This document shows positions 52,266-60,188 of a DNA stretch of 64,000 nucleotides, piece by piece. Under the pieces are notes generated by a model that made no database searches, was not told the origin of the DNA, and was given only the letters and a program-made list of their open reading frames with translations. Made by a program: the position numbers and the translations under genes. Every line of letters starts with the position of its first letter. Position 1 is the first letter of the stretch. This DNA is from Pseudomonas sp. QS1027 (GTDB lineage: Bacteria > Pseudomonadota > Gammaproteobacteria > Pseudomonadales > Pseudomonadaceae). The stretch lies in the NCBI RefSeq assembly GCF_002814235.1, contig NZ_PHSU01000033.1, positions 248,001-312,000 on the forward strand, read 5' to 3'.

Positions 52266-53447
52266 TCAGGGCGACGGACTGATGATCGGAAAGTGGATGT
52301 CGAAGGCCGTGCCGTCCAGCGCATCCGAGCTGACCCTGACGTCGCCGCCATGGGCCTTGGCGATTTCTCGAACGATAAACAGCCCCAGCCCGACGCTGCG
52401 CATGTCGCTGTCGCCCTCGGTGCCACGGGTCATCGGTTCGAACAGAACGGTCCTCAAGGCTTCCGGAATTGCGGGACCTGAGTTGTGCACGCAGAGGCTG
52501 GCGATATCGTTTTCCAGGCGTGAGGTGATGGTGATCGGTTCCTTGAGATCACCATAGGCGACGCTGTTGGCGACCAGGTTGCCGATGACCTGTTGAATCC
52601 GGTCCGCATCGAGGCGGGCGCTGCCGTTGCCGACACTCCGGTGCAGCAGTTTCGCTTCGGGAAAGGCCACTCGCAGTTCGTCGATACTCAGGCGGGTGAC
52701 GTTGTGCAGGTCCAGCGGCGCGGGGGAGATGGCCAGGCCTTGGCCCACGCGGGCCAGGGCGAAGTCCAGCAGGTCGGCGATCATGCGCCGGGCGCGTTCC
52801 GCCGATTGGCTGATATGACCGAGCATCCGGGTTTCCCTGGTCGTGCGCTCGCCTTGGGCGAGAATATCCGAGGCCATGGTGATCGCCGTCAGCGGGTTTT
52901 TCAGGTCGTGGCTGACGATGGCGACCATCTGTTCGGCGAACAGCGCCCGCCGCTGGGCCTTTTCAAAGTCCAGGTTCAGCTGCGCCTGGGCTTCTTGCAG
53001 GGCCGCTTCGGCGGCGCTCTTCTCGAGCAGCAGGCCTTCGGCCAGTTTGCGTGCGTTGAGCAGTTCGCGCTCGTACTTGTCGCGGTCGCTGGTGCCGAAC
53101 AGCGCCAGTTCATAAAACACCCCATCGGCATACTCGTGCCTGACGCCGTTGAGCAGCATGGTGACGGTGTGTCCGTCGTGATGCCGCAGATCGAGTTTCA
53201 CTTCGGCGACGGAGCCCTGCATTTTCATCAGGGGCGCCCAGTGCGTCTGATGAAAGATGCGCCCGCCCATGGTCAGCAGGTCCTGGAAGCGCCGCTCGCA
53301 CAGCAGTGTCTGACTGAAGCCGATCCAGTGGCTGAAGGTCTGGTTGGCGCGCAGGATCGTGCCGTCCTCGCGGGTTACCACCAAACCGCAGGGAGCACCT
53401 TCGAACAGCATTCGGGCATCGGGCAACGCTGGCTCCTCAGTCGACAT
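52266..53447 (-). CDS. PAS-domain histidine kinase paired with an RsbQ-like hydrolase
   Basis: 393 residues. A PAS domain covers about 13-120 (APCGLVVTREDGTILRANQTF, MGGRIFHQTHWAPLM), like the PAS part of Bacillus RsbP. A coiled-coil linker is at 125-170. The kinase half has His180 in VAIVSHDLKNPLTAI, the N-box (GNLVANSVAYGD) and G-box (GLGLFIVREIAKAHGG). It has no membrane segment. The start overlaps the end of the hydrolase gene by 11 bases. No response regulator is adjacent, so its output partner lies elsewhere. Confidence 0.88.
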   Translation of the reverse strand: MSTEEPALPDARMLFEGAPCGLVVTREDGTILRANQTFSHWIGFSQTLLCERRFQDLLTMGGRIFHQTHWAPLMKMQGSVAEVKLDLRHHDGHTVTMLLNGVRHEYADGVFYELALFGTSDRDKYERELLNARKLAEGLLLEKSAAEAALQEAQAQLNLDFEKAQRRALFAEQMVAIVSHDLKNPLTAITMASDILAQGERTTRETRMLGHISQSAERARRMIADLLDFALARVGQGLAISPAPLDLHNVTRLSIDELRVAFPEAKLLHRSVGNGSARLDADRIQQVIGNLVANSVAYGDLKEPITITSRLENDIASLCVHNSGPAIPEALRTVLFEPMTRGTEGDSDMRSVGLGLFIVREIAKAHGGDVRVSSDALDGTAFDIHFPIISPSP

Positions 53448-54252
53448 GGGCACCTGCCCACGGCGACAGGAAACGGTCCATGGCTTCGGAACAGGCGCTC
53501 GGCGCGCTCATGTGCGGGCAATGGCCGACGTTGGGCACCAGGCACAGCGTGCTGTTGGGCAGGGCGGTGTGCAGGTATTCGCCGACGGCCACGGGGGCGA
53601 TGAGGTCGTCGCTGGATTGCAGGATCAGGGTCGGCGTGTCGAGGCCGCTGACATCCTTGCGGTTGTCCGACATGAACGTCACCCGGGCGAACTGCTTGGC
53701 GATCTCGGGTTCGGTGCGGCAAAAACTGTTGGTGAGTTCTTCGCCCAGCGCCGGTTGCCCTGGCGCGCCCATGATCACCGGGGCCATGGTGCTCGACCAG
53801 CCGAGGTAGTTGCTGTCGAGGGTGTCGAGCAGCGAGTGGATGTCCTCGAGCTTGAATCCACCCAGGTAGCCGTCGTCATCGATATAGCAGGGGGAGGGCC
53901 CGATCATCACGTGGGCGGCGATGCGGCCGGGGGCCTGGCGATCGGCGAGGACGCCGATCATCGCGCTGACGGAATGACCCACCAGGATCACCGGACCGCT
54001 GGCGTACTGCTCGATGATCTCACCCAGGTCCTGGGCGTAGCCGGCCAGTGCGTCATATTTCTTCCGGTCATAGGCCCCGAGGTCCGAGCGGCCGGCACCG
54101 ACCAGGTCATACAACACCACCCTGAAGCGCTCGCTGAAGTGGGGGTACAGGTAGTTCCACATGGTCTGATCGCAGCCGAAGCCGTGGGAGAAGATCAAGG
54201 TCGCAGGGCCGTCTCCCAGCTGCCTTACGTTGTTGCGATGCTGGACGTCCAT
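53437..54252 (-). CDS. RsbQ/KAI2-like alpha/beta hydrolase
   Basis: 271 residues, the RsbQ length. The triad is Ser94 (VGHSVSAM), Asp216 (SSDDLIAP) and His244 (VGHCPHMS). SHGFGCDQTMW and LYDLVGAGRSDL are characteristic of RsbQ and the plant receptors D14/KAI2. In Bacillus RsbQ is needed for the PAS protein RsbP to sense energy stress, presumably by making or carrying a small ligand. Here it overlaps a gene for a PAS histidine kinase, so the same sensing pair drives a different output. Confidence 0.88.
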   Translation of the reverse strand: MDVQHRNNVRQLGDGPATLIFSHGFGCDQTMWNYLYPHFSERFRVVLYDLVGAGRSDLGAYDRKKYDALAGYAQDLGEIIEQYASGPVILVGHSVSAMIGVLADRQAPGRIAAHVMIGPSPCYIDDDGYLGGFKLEDIHSLLDTLDSNYLGWSSTMAPVIMGAPGQPALGEELTNSFCRTEPEIAKQFARVTFMSDNRKDVSGLDTPTLILQSSDDLIAPVAVGEYLHTALPNSTLCLVPNVGHCPHMSAPSACSEAMDRFLSPWAGAHVD

Positions 54253-54517
54253 GGGTGATTTTCCGGGTGAGCTGGAGGGGATTCTTGTGTGTGCAGGAGT
54301 TTAGAGAGTCATGGGCGTCTGGTCACGTGTTGTGGGTGATGGCTGCGTCGGGGAGGTGTCTGTTCGCAATCTGGTACGTGTGGCTGTGCGAGCAGGAGTG
54401 TTGAGCGGGTAGGAGTGTTTTTTCGCTCAGGGCCATTGTGTAAAAAACTGCGCAGTCGGCGCCTTGAAAGGCTGTCAACGATACGCGCGATCCTTTGTTT
54501 TCGGTGGTGTTATCGAG
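54253..54517. other. intergenic region, nothing recognised
   Basis: The stretch between the hydrolase start and the hcp upstream repeats. A 77-codon open frame on the minus strand (54323-54556) runs through the repeats and has no family-like sequence. No terminator is clear. Confidence 0.4.
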
Positions 54518-54560
54518 GTGTGAAAGCTTTGTCTTCAAGTGTGTAAAAACTTTCACACTT
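54518..54560. promoter_or_regulatory. overlapping inverted repeats upstream of hcp copy 2
   Basis: GTGTGAAAG at 54518-54526 pairs with CTTTCACAC at 54550-54558, and AAGTGTG at 54537-54543 pairs with CACACTT at 54554-54560. The centre is about 105 bases before the sigma-54-like -24 element, the right distance for an enhancer-binding activator. Function is inferred. Confidence 0.5.
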
Positions 54561-54641
54561 TTCAGGAGCTTCAGCCTGATTTACTCAGATTGACTCTGTA
54601 ACTTTTAATTAAGTATATGTTTTTAAACGATAAATAATTTA

Positions 54642-54657
54642 TGGCATAAATCTCGCC
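54642..54657 (+). promoter_or_regulatory. sigma-54-like promoter of hcp copy 2
   Basis: TGGCATAAATCTCGCC keeps the required GG-N10-GC and a full TGGCA -24 block; the -12 block is TCGC instead of TTGC. It ends 57 bases before the hcp ATG. Sigma-54 control of hcp genes is known in Pseudomonas. Confidence 0.55.
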
Positions 54658-54714
54658 ATGAGTCATCAGCGTTGGGCGATACCTGCTCAGCCTTTAACTC
54701 AAGGAAATTGACTC

Positions 54715-55230
54715 ATGCCAACACCCGCCTATCTGTCCCTCAAAGGCACCAAGCAAGGCCAGATCACTGCCGGTACTTTCACCGAAGCGTCGGTCGGCAA
54801 TATTTTCCAGGAGGGCCATGAGGACCAGATCCTGGTTCAGGCTTTCGATCATCAGGTGATCATTCCTCGTGATCCGCAGTCGGGCCAGCCAACAGGGCAG
54901 CGCGTTCACAAGCCGCTGATGATTACCAAGATCTTCGATAAGTCCTCGCCGCTGATTTTCAACGCACTGACGTCCGGGGAACGTTTGGAGAAGTGCCGTC
55001 TGGAGTGGTTCCGTACTTCGGCGACAGGGACTCAGGAGCACTACTTCACCATCGAATTGGAGGACGCGACCATCGTTGATGTGACGTCGAAGATGCCGAA
55101 TTGCCAGGATCCCGAGAACGCCCATTTCACGCACACCGAAGACGTGTATTTCACCTACCGAAAGATTGTCTGGACTCACGAGATCTGCGGGACTACGGGC
55201 TCTGATGACTGGCGCGCTCCGTTGATTTAA
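54715..55230 (+). CDS. hcp: type VI secretion tube protein Hcp (copy 2)
   Basis: 171 residues, full length, with the same motifs as copy 1 (ITAGTFTEASVGNIFQEGH, PRDPQSGQPTGQRVHKPL, DWRAPLI); differences are scattered and mostly conservative. It builds the T6SS tube. AAGGA lies upstream of the ATG. Downstream there is only a truncated vgrG, so this locus has lost its own spike. Confidence 0.97.
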   Translation: MPTPAYLSLKGTKQGQITAGTFTEASVGNIFQEGHEDQILVQAFDHQVIIPRDPQSGQPTGQRVHKPLMITKIFDKSSPLIFNALTSGERLEKCRLEWFRTSATGTQEHYFTIELEDATIVDVTSKMPNCQDPENAHFTHTEDVYFTYRKIVWTHEICGTTGSDDWRAPLI

Positions 55231-55520
55231 CCCGGCTCGGCCTTTGACAGGCATCACCCGGCACTGATCGATTGGCCAAGCATTGCAACGATTCGTTGTC
55301 ATTACGGGTCGTTGTTTTCGGTGTTATGGCCGGGTCTGGTGGTTTGGGCTTGTCGCTGTTCTCTGTTCTCTGTTCAGGGCATGTCCGAAAAAGAGCGCTT
55401 TCGATACCAAATAGGGATGCTTCCTACATACCTGTCGAGAGCGTTCAGTCCTAATCTGGCGTTGCCTCCTTAACATCATGACGACGTGAAAACCCTGCTT
55501 TCCGATCAAGAGGACAAGGG
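55231..55520. other. intergenic region between hcp copy 2 and the vgrG remnant
   Basis: 290 bases with no gene supported. Two short open frames (one per strand) lack a ribosome binding site. A small CAACGA/TCGTTG stem follows the hcp stop by about 55 bases but has no T-run. Confidence 0.4.
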
Positions 55521-56078
55521 ATGTTCATACCCTCCAATCGGGCTGTTTTCAGCCTGAAGATCCCCGCAGTCCAACACGATCTGCGGGTGCTCAAGTTCCG
55601 TGCTGAAGAGTCCATCAACCAGCCCTATAGCGTGACGCTGGAAGTGGTCAGCGAATCAGCCGACCTGGATCTTGAAAGTTTTCTTCACCGCTCTGCTTTT
55701 CTGGCGTTCGACACCGATAGTCACGGGATTCACGGCAAGATCGATCAGTTCGCCCAGGGCGACTCCGGTACGCGATTCACCCACTATCACCTGACGCTGG
55801 TGCCCCAGCTATACACGCTTGGGCACCGGGTCAACCAGCGTATTTTCCAGCAGCAAACCGTTCGGCAAATCATTACGACTGTCCTGGAAGAACACGGGAT
55901 TCTCGAGGACCGCTATCAGTTCAAGCTCAGCCCTACGGTCTATGAACCCCGGGAATACTGCACGCAGTACAGCATTAGCCGTCAAGCGTTCCTGTGTGCT
56001 TGCAAGGTGGAGGTGGCTGACCAGGTTTACCGCGAGCGAATGGATCAACACGTTAGCCGTCACACGGAGGAGAACTGA
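55521..56078 (+). pseudogene. VgrG N-terminal fragment fused to a foreign 35-residue tail
   Basis: The frame has 185 codons. Residues 1-150 follow the gp27-like start of VgrG (RVLKFRAEESINQPYSVTLE, HRVNQRIFQQQTVRQII, YEPREYCTQY). After Tyr150, at about 55970, VgrG similarity stops where copy 1 continues RESDLHFIQRL. The tail (SISRQAFLCACKVEVADQVY and on to HTEEN) has no VgrG character and is followed directly by a strong ribosome binding site and ssb, so it looks like the 3' end of the gene that used to precede ssb on a mobile element. The spike, OB fold and needle are missing, so it cannot work as VgrG. AAGGG lies before the ATG, so the fusion may be translated. Confidence 0.8.
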
Positions 56079-56080
56079 CC

Positions 56081-56488
56081 ATGGCTACTAGTTTTTGGGG
56101 CGAGGGCAACATCGGCACGAAGCCTGAGTTCAAGGAGATCGCCAACGGCAACAACGAGCCTTATCGGTTGCTTCGGCTGAATGTGTACTTCGACAATCCG
56201 ATTCCGAAAAGCGATGGCGAGTACGAGGATCGAGGCGGGTACTGGGCCGGTGTTGAGGTGTGGCACAAGGATGCTGAGCGCTATTCCGAGCTCTATTGCA
56301 AAGGGATGCGGGTGCTGGTCATAGGGCGAATGCTCATGGACAAGTGGGAGGACGACAAAGGTGTCGAATGTCGGGTCATGAAGGTACAGGCCAGTCGCGT
56401 GGGGATTTTGCCGCATCGCGTCGAGAGCCTTTCCATGATGGTGCCAGAGCGTCCTGTGCCGGCTCCTGAGGCTGATGAGCCGGAATGA
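56081..56488 (+). CDS. single-stranded DNA-binding protein of mobile-element type
   Basis: 135 residues. An OB-fold SSB-like domain begins FWGEGNIGTKPEFKEI, then LRLNVYFDNPIP, YWAGVEVWHKDAERYSELYCKGMRVLVIGRM and the acidic tail PAPEADEPE. It differs from chromosomal ssb (no Gly-rich linker, no DDIPF end) and looks like those on integrative and conjugative elements. GGAGGAG precedes the ATG. It stands alone with only a fragment of an upstream gene, so it is probably the remnant of such an element. Confidence 0.75.
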   Translation: MATSFWGEGNIGTKPEFKEIANGNNEPYRLLRLNVYFDNPIPKSDGEYEDRGGYWAGVEVWHKDAERYSELYCKGMRVLVIGRMLMDKWEDDKGVECRVMKVQASRVGILPHRVESLSMMVPERPVPAPEADEPE

Positions 56489-56622
56489 CGGTGGAGACTT
56501 TGAGCAGGAGGGCGGTCGGCCCTAGGAAGGGCCGCTGCCGCTTTGATCAGTTCTTCTGTTTGATCGGTGTTCGCCAGTTCAAGGAGAGCACATCGCGTCG
56601 ATCCTTCGGCAAAAGGCTGCCC

Positions 56623-57180
56623 TCACCAATATTGGTAGCGACTCCCGCGCTTGGTGACTTCCACTGGGTAGCTCCCCTTCGTACTCTCCCACACGCCGCC
56701 TCCGTTGACGGTGACGTTGACCGTTTCATCCCCCACCGTGTTGACCTGAACCTCGTTGTCGGCCGCGCGCACTGTGGCGTCTGTCGTCGCTGACATGGCC
56801 ATCACGAAGGTCTTCCCGTGCTCGCCCCCGGCCACGGAGCAAGAGATGAGTGAGATCACGGCACCGGCCGCGAGGTAGGGCTTGATCGTCGCACCGAAGG
56901 TGGCGGGGTGAGTGTGTCGCGCGTGGCCGGTCTCGTAAGAGATGTCGCAACCCGGTGCATTGGACTCCTCGTGGCCTGAGATGGTGAGAAAGGCCGCGTG
57001 TGCGCCGTGCGTACCGATGAGCAGCAAGTCGACGGGTTTGGCCTTGTTGAGGGCGGCGAGGAGGGTCGCTGGGTCGGGGGTAGCCGCCACGGCGGTGAAG
57101 GTGCTTGCAGAGAAGCGCTTTCGCATCACCTGGACGCAGTTCAAGTTGTCGTCGCTCGCAAAGTAAAGCACGTTTGGCAT
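56623..57180 (-). CDS. small caspase-fold-like protein (candidate cysteine peptidase)
   Basis: 185 residues, no signal peptide. A putative His-Cys dyad is seen: His58 in LLLIGTHGAH and Cys114 in ISLISCSVAGGEHGKTFV, each after a hydrophobic strand, the layout of clan CD peptidases (caspase, CHAT, C80, DUF4347). The last 40 residues have beta-rich VNTVGDETVNVTVNGGGVW. The family assignment is from pattern only. GGAGGG lies before the ATG at 57180. A perfect 19-base palindrome lies about 90 bases upstream. It sits in the orphan T6SS/mobile region, opposite a nuclease gene. It might be a toxin, a defence component or a housekeeping peptidase. Confidence 0.55.
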   Translation of the reverse strand: MPNVLYFASDDNLNCVQVMRKRFSASTFTAVAATPDPATLLAALNKAKPVDLLLIGTHGAHAAFLTISGHEESNAPGCDISYETGHARHTHPATFGATIKPYLAAGAVISLISCSVAGGEHGKTFVMAMSATTDATVRAADNEVQVNTVGDETVNVTVNGGGVWESTKGSYPVEVTKRGSRYQYW

Positions 57181-57269
57181 GAAGGATCCCTCCTCAGGAT
57201 GCTTCATCCTGGGCATGGGGACTATCGTGCGTCAAGCCACTTTCCCCGGATCGTGGGCTGTTCGCCGTT

Positions 57270-57288
57270 GTGATTCCACTGGAATCAC
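57270..57288. promoter_or_regulatory. perfect palindrome upstream of the caspase-like gene
   Basis: GTGATTCCA-C-TGGAATCAC, two 9-base arms around one base. It lies in the divergent region between the caspase-like gene and the endonuclease gene. An operator is the simplest reading; the binding protein is unknown. Confidence 0.5.
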
Positions 57289-57464
57289 TGCGAGCTTTTG
57301 CCGGTCGCTGAGCATTGCAGGAGGAGGTGGTTTTTGTCGGGGGCGATAATCGTGGGGACAGGGAGCGGGCTCGAAACAGTGCGCAATAGATGCGGATAGA
57401 GGTGGCGTCTGGCCGTGGCCTACAATCAGCGCGTCATCCTCAGTTCACGTCATAGGGACATGTC

Positions 57465-58256
57465 ATGCGAACGAATTTACTCCTGGGTACGCTGTGTTTC
57501 TCCTTCCTGGTCATGTCGGGCTGTCAGAGCCCTACGCATGAAACGCTTCGGTCGTCGGTTCCCGTTGCGGCCGCTGTCTCATCGAACATCATCACCCTCG
57601 ACAAGGGGGGCTTCGTGCTGACCTATGACTGCACGAACCACACCGCGTTGCGTTATCAGTATGTGCTGACCGCCGATACCGGGTCTGTGCCGCGTCCGTC
57701 GTCGTTTCGCCTGGACCCGGATCTGCCAAGTGGCTGCGGCCAGCAGTCCAGTGCGGCGACTTACTCCAGTGTCAGTGGTTGGGACCGGGGGCATCTCGTG
57801 ACTTCCAACCACATGGATTATGACGAGACCTACATTCGACGAGCCAACTACATGACCAACATCGTGCCGCAGGTGGGCACCTTCAACCGCGGTATCTGGA
57901 AGCAGGCGGAAGAGGTTGCCGAGTGCTATCGGGATCTGGCGACGGTTCACGTCTATGGCGGTGTGGTTTACAACGATCCGTTGAACGATTACTTCGTGGC
58001 CTCCCATGGCATTCGCACGCCTGACTATTTCTGGAAAACCGTCGTCACTACGAATGCAGCCGGGGAGACTCAGGCCATCAGTTGGTACATTCCCAATCAG
58101 GCAGGGCTGGGCAATCTGGATACCTACATTCGAAGCATCAATGAGCTCGAAGCCGAGGTAGGGGCTGAGAACGTGAATATCCCGGTGTCGGCCAGTGTGA
58201 AGGCTCAGAAGCCGGCGGTCACTTGGCCGAAGCCGAGTGGGTGTGACCTCAGCTAG
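57465..58256 (+). CDS. DNA/RNA non-specific endonuclease, lipoprotein
   Basis: 263 residues. The lipobox VMSGC (Cys near residue 20) follows an N-terminal hydrophobic segment. The beta-beta-alpha metal nuclease motif is GWDRGHLVTSNHMDYD with catalytic His in DRGH; MTNIVPQVGTFNRGIWKQAEE carries the metal Asn and following Glu of the NUC1/NucA family. As a lipoprotein it would degrade nucleic acid in the periplasm or at the surface. AGGGA precedes the ATG. No immunity protein is needed for a periplasmic enzyme, but NucA-type nucleases are also used as toxins. Confidence 0.88.
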   Translation: MRTNLLLGTLCFSFLVMSGCQSPTHETLRSSVPVAAAVSSNIITLDKGGFVLTYDCTNHTALRYQYVLTADTGSVPRPSSFRLDPDLPSGCGQQSSAATYSSVSGWDRGHLVTSNHMDYDETYIRRANYMTNIVPQVGTFNRGIWKQAEEVAECYRDLATVHVYGGVVYNDPLNDYFVASHGIRTPDYFWKTVVTTNAAGETQAISWYIPNQAGLGNLDTYIRSINELEAEVGAENVNIPVSASVKAQKPAVTWPKPSGCDLS

Positions 58257-58419
58257 CAGAGGGAATTGCGTGAGGGGCGGCGGTAGAGAGCTTTCTGTCC
58301 TTCGGCTGGCATCGTCGGCTCCTCATCATCGTGGCGATGTAGTTTCGCCAGGTTATGTCATTTCTGCGTGCTGGCCCTCACCCTGCTTTTCCTCTGTCTG
58401 AAAAATTCCCGGACATCTT

Positions 58420-58758
58420 ATGGACTTTCACCATTTAAAATGCCTGATCCAGGGGGAGACTGAATATGCGTCTCCTGTTGAGTTTCTCATTGAGGTACTG
58501 GAGGCTTCCGTCGAGCTGGTGTCGATTCCAGAGAATGAGTTCTGCTGGTCATATTGGGCCGATACGGAAGAAGCAACAGCGGAGCTGGAAGGCTTGATCC
58601 GTTTACTGAAAGCTGGGGTTCTGCCCGAAAGGATAAGCGTTGCTGTTCTGTTTGCCCCCACAGGTCCACTGCAAGAAGTCAGTATGAGCAGCGGATGGGC
58701 GAATACCTATCTGAAGGTTGCCGAAAAATACGATGAGGCTGAAGCGTTGTTGTGGTGA
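58420..58758 (+). CDS. small unrecognised acidic protein
   Basis: 112 residues, rich in Glu, no signal peptide or membrane segment. It contains VEFLIEVLEASVELVSIPEN and WADTEEATAELEGLIRLLKAG, predicted as helices. No clear ribosome binding site. The family is not recognised. Size, acidity and place among similar small genes fit an immunity protein, but this is inference. Confidence 0.55.
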   Translation: MDFHHLKCLIQGETEYASPVEFLIEVLEASVELVSIPENEFCWSYWADTEEATAELEGLIRLLKAGVLPERISVAVLFAPTGPLQEVSMSSGWANTYLKVAEKYDEAEALLW

Positions 58759-59029
58759 GTGTGAGCCATTTTGTGTAGGGCCAAGAGGTCGGTTCGATTC
58801 AATAACCGCGTCCCGTTTTCATCGTTTCCGGCTCAAAAGCGCCAGTCCGCGTCGAGGACTCGGCCACCTTTGAAATGCACATTGTGGGTATGTTGTCACG
58901 GCCCCGCTTAGCGATCATCATTATCCCTAGCTGCGCTCGCGACAAGCGCCGCTGCGGTCGTCGCAGAACTCAAGAAACCCGCCCCGTGGGCGATATGTCA
59001 CTCACCTACGTAATCGGTTTTCCAATCAA
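58759..59029. other. intergenic region, nothing recognised
   Basis: 271 bases. It holds a tRNA T-loop-like string (GGTTCGATTC) without the rest of a tRNA. No gene or hairpin is supported. Confidence 0.4.
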
Positions 59030-59725
59030 ATGAAGAAGCTAATAATCGCAGTGTGCGCGCTCGCTTTGCTTTCCGGGTGTGTCACCAAGAGTCTGAGTGT
59101 TGAAGACCGTCAGCAAATCAAGACCATAAAAATCCTTCCGGTGTTTGTCGCGGTAGACAACTTTAACTACACGAGTATGGATCAGGCCTGGGGCGCGGGT
59201 CTGGGCGCCGGTGCTGGCGCGGCCACTGGAATGGTCGCCGGTGCTTCGAACGCCAGGGCGAGCGCGTTGGCTGGTGTAGGTACAGTGGCAGGAACGAAAG
59301 CTGCCGATGTCTCGACCATGGACGTCTCTCGGGCAATCCGGAACAACATGCAAACCCACGACATTGATTTGGGCAAGCTGGTCCGTAAAAGCTTTGAAGA
59401 TCGTGTCAAACGGGAGCATTTATTCACCATCGTCGCTGATGGCGAGCAGGCAGATGCTGAGGTCGAAATCATGGTCATGCAGTGGGGGCTTTGCTTGAAG
59501 AACTTCAGCACCGTGTTGTACCCCGTTATTGGCGTCAACGGCGCTATGAAGCGCAACGGCACTTCAGTATGGCGAAATTTCGAAACGATCTCGGTGTTCA
59601 ATGACGCCAACACCACCGCCTATACCCCTGAGCAATACGCGACTGATCCTGAAGCCTTGCGCTCCGCCTTTACCAAAGTGTCTGATCTGGTGATCGGTAG
59701 TCTGGTGGAGGACATGAAGAAATAA
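59030..59725 (+). CDS. DUF4410-like lipoprotein
   Basis: 231 residues with signal peptide and lipobox (LALLSGC, Cys near residue 17). A Gly/Ala-rich stretch (GAGLGAGAGAATGMVAGAS) resembles a glycine-zipper. The C-terminal part has a beta-rich VEIMVMQWGLCLKN. The length and the early VEDRQQIKTIKILPVFV fit envelope lipoproteins of the DUF4410 kind, but the match is loose. No ribosome binding site is obvious. Function unknown. Confidence 0.7.
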   Translation: MKKLIIAVCALALLSGCVTKSLSVEDRQQIKTIKILPVFVAVDNFNYTSMDQAWGAGLGAGAGAATGMVAGASNARASALAGVGTVAGTKAADVSTMDVSRAIRNNMQTHDIDLGKLVRKSFEDRVKREHLFTIVADGEQADAEVEIMVMQWGLCLKNFSTVLYPVIGVNGAMKRNGTSVWRNFETISVFNDANTTAYTPEQYATDPEALRSAFTKVSDLVIGSLVEDMKK

Positions 59726-59776
59726 TCTATTGCCGAACGGGCGACTCGTTGGAGGCTGTGTCTATTCAGGTGAGAG

Positions 59777-60175
59777 ATGGGGCTTGTGAGTGCACACAGT
59801 TCGGTTCATATGGCATCTGTGCCATGGGCCGTAAACAGGCAGATCGTTTTTTCCGTAATCGAAGGGTTATTTGAAATGCATCACCGGAACAAGGACTTGA
59901 GGGCCGATTTCATCGAGGTACTTGATGAGGTCTCCACACTGATGTCCATGGCATACGAACAGCTCGGCCCTGTGCCTGAGGATCATGCATTGGCTCAGGC
60001 CGGTTTAGAGAATGGGAGGGAGGTTGTTCTAGATTATGTTGATCATAACGAGGCTGGTTTGGAATTCGAGCACCTGCTTTACATGATTGATGAGCCGCCC
60101 CTCGTGATCTCTAAAAAAAGCAGGGTGGTTTTAGCCCGGATTGCGATGACCTTGGAGATGCCATTCAACGACTGA
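59777..60175 (+). CDS. small unrecognised protein
   Basis: 132 residues if the ATG at 59777 (AGGTGAGAG upstream) is used; ATGs at 59810 and 59876 are also possible. No signal peptide. The body (HHRNKDLRADFIEVLDEVSTLMSMAYEQ) is helical and acidic. Family not recognised. It precedes a longer unrecognised gene by 13 bases on the same strand. Confidence 0.55.
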   Translation: MGLVSAHSSVHMASVPWAVNRQIVFSVIEGLFEMHHRNKDLRADFIEVLDEVSTLMSMAYEQLGPVPEDHALAQAGLENGREVVLDYVDHNEAGLEFEHLLYMIDEPPLVISKKSRVVLARIAMTLEMPFND

Positions 60176-60188
60176 TGGCGACTCCCGG

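Noticed and set aside
54323..54556. A 77-codon minus-strand frame
   Set aside because: It includes the inverted repeats upstream of hcp, has no ribosome binding site, and no recognisable sequence.
58786..58830. tRNA-like string GGTTCGATTC, possible attachment site
   Set aside because: The flanking bases do not form a T-stem and there is no acceptor or anticodon arm. No matching second copy was seen.
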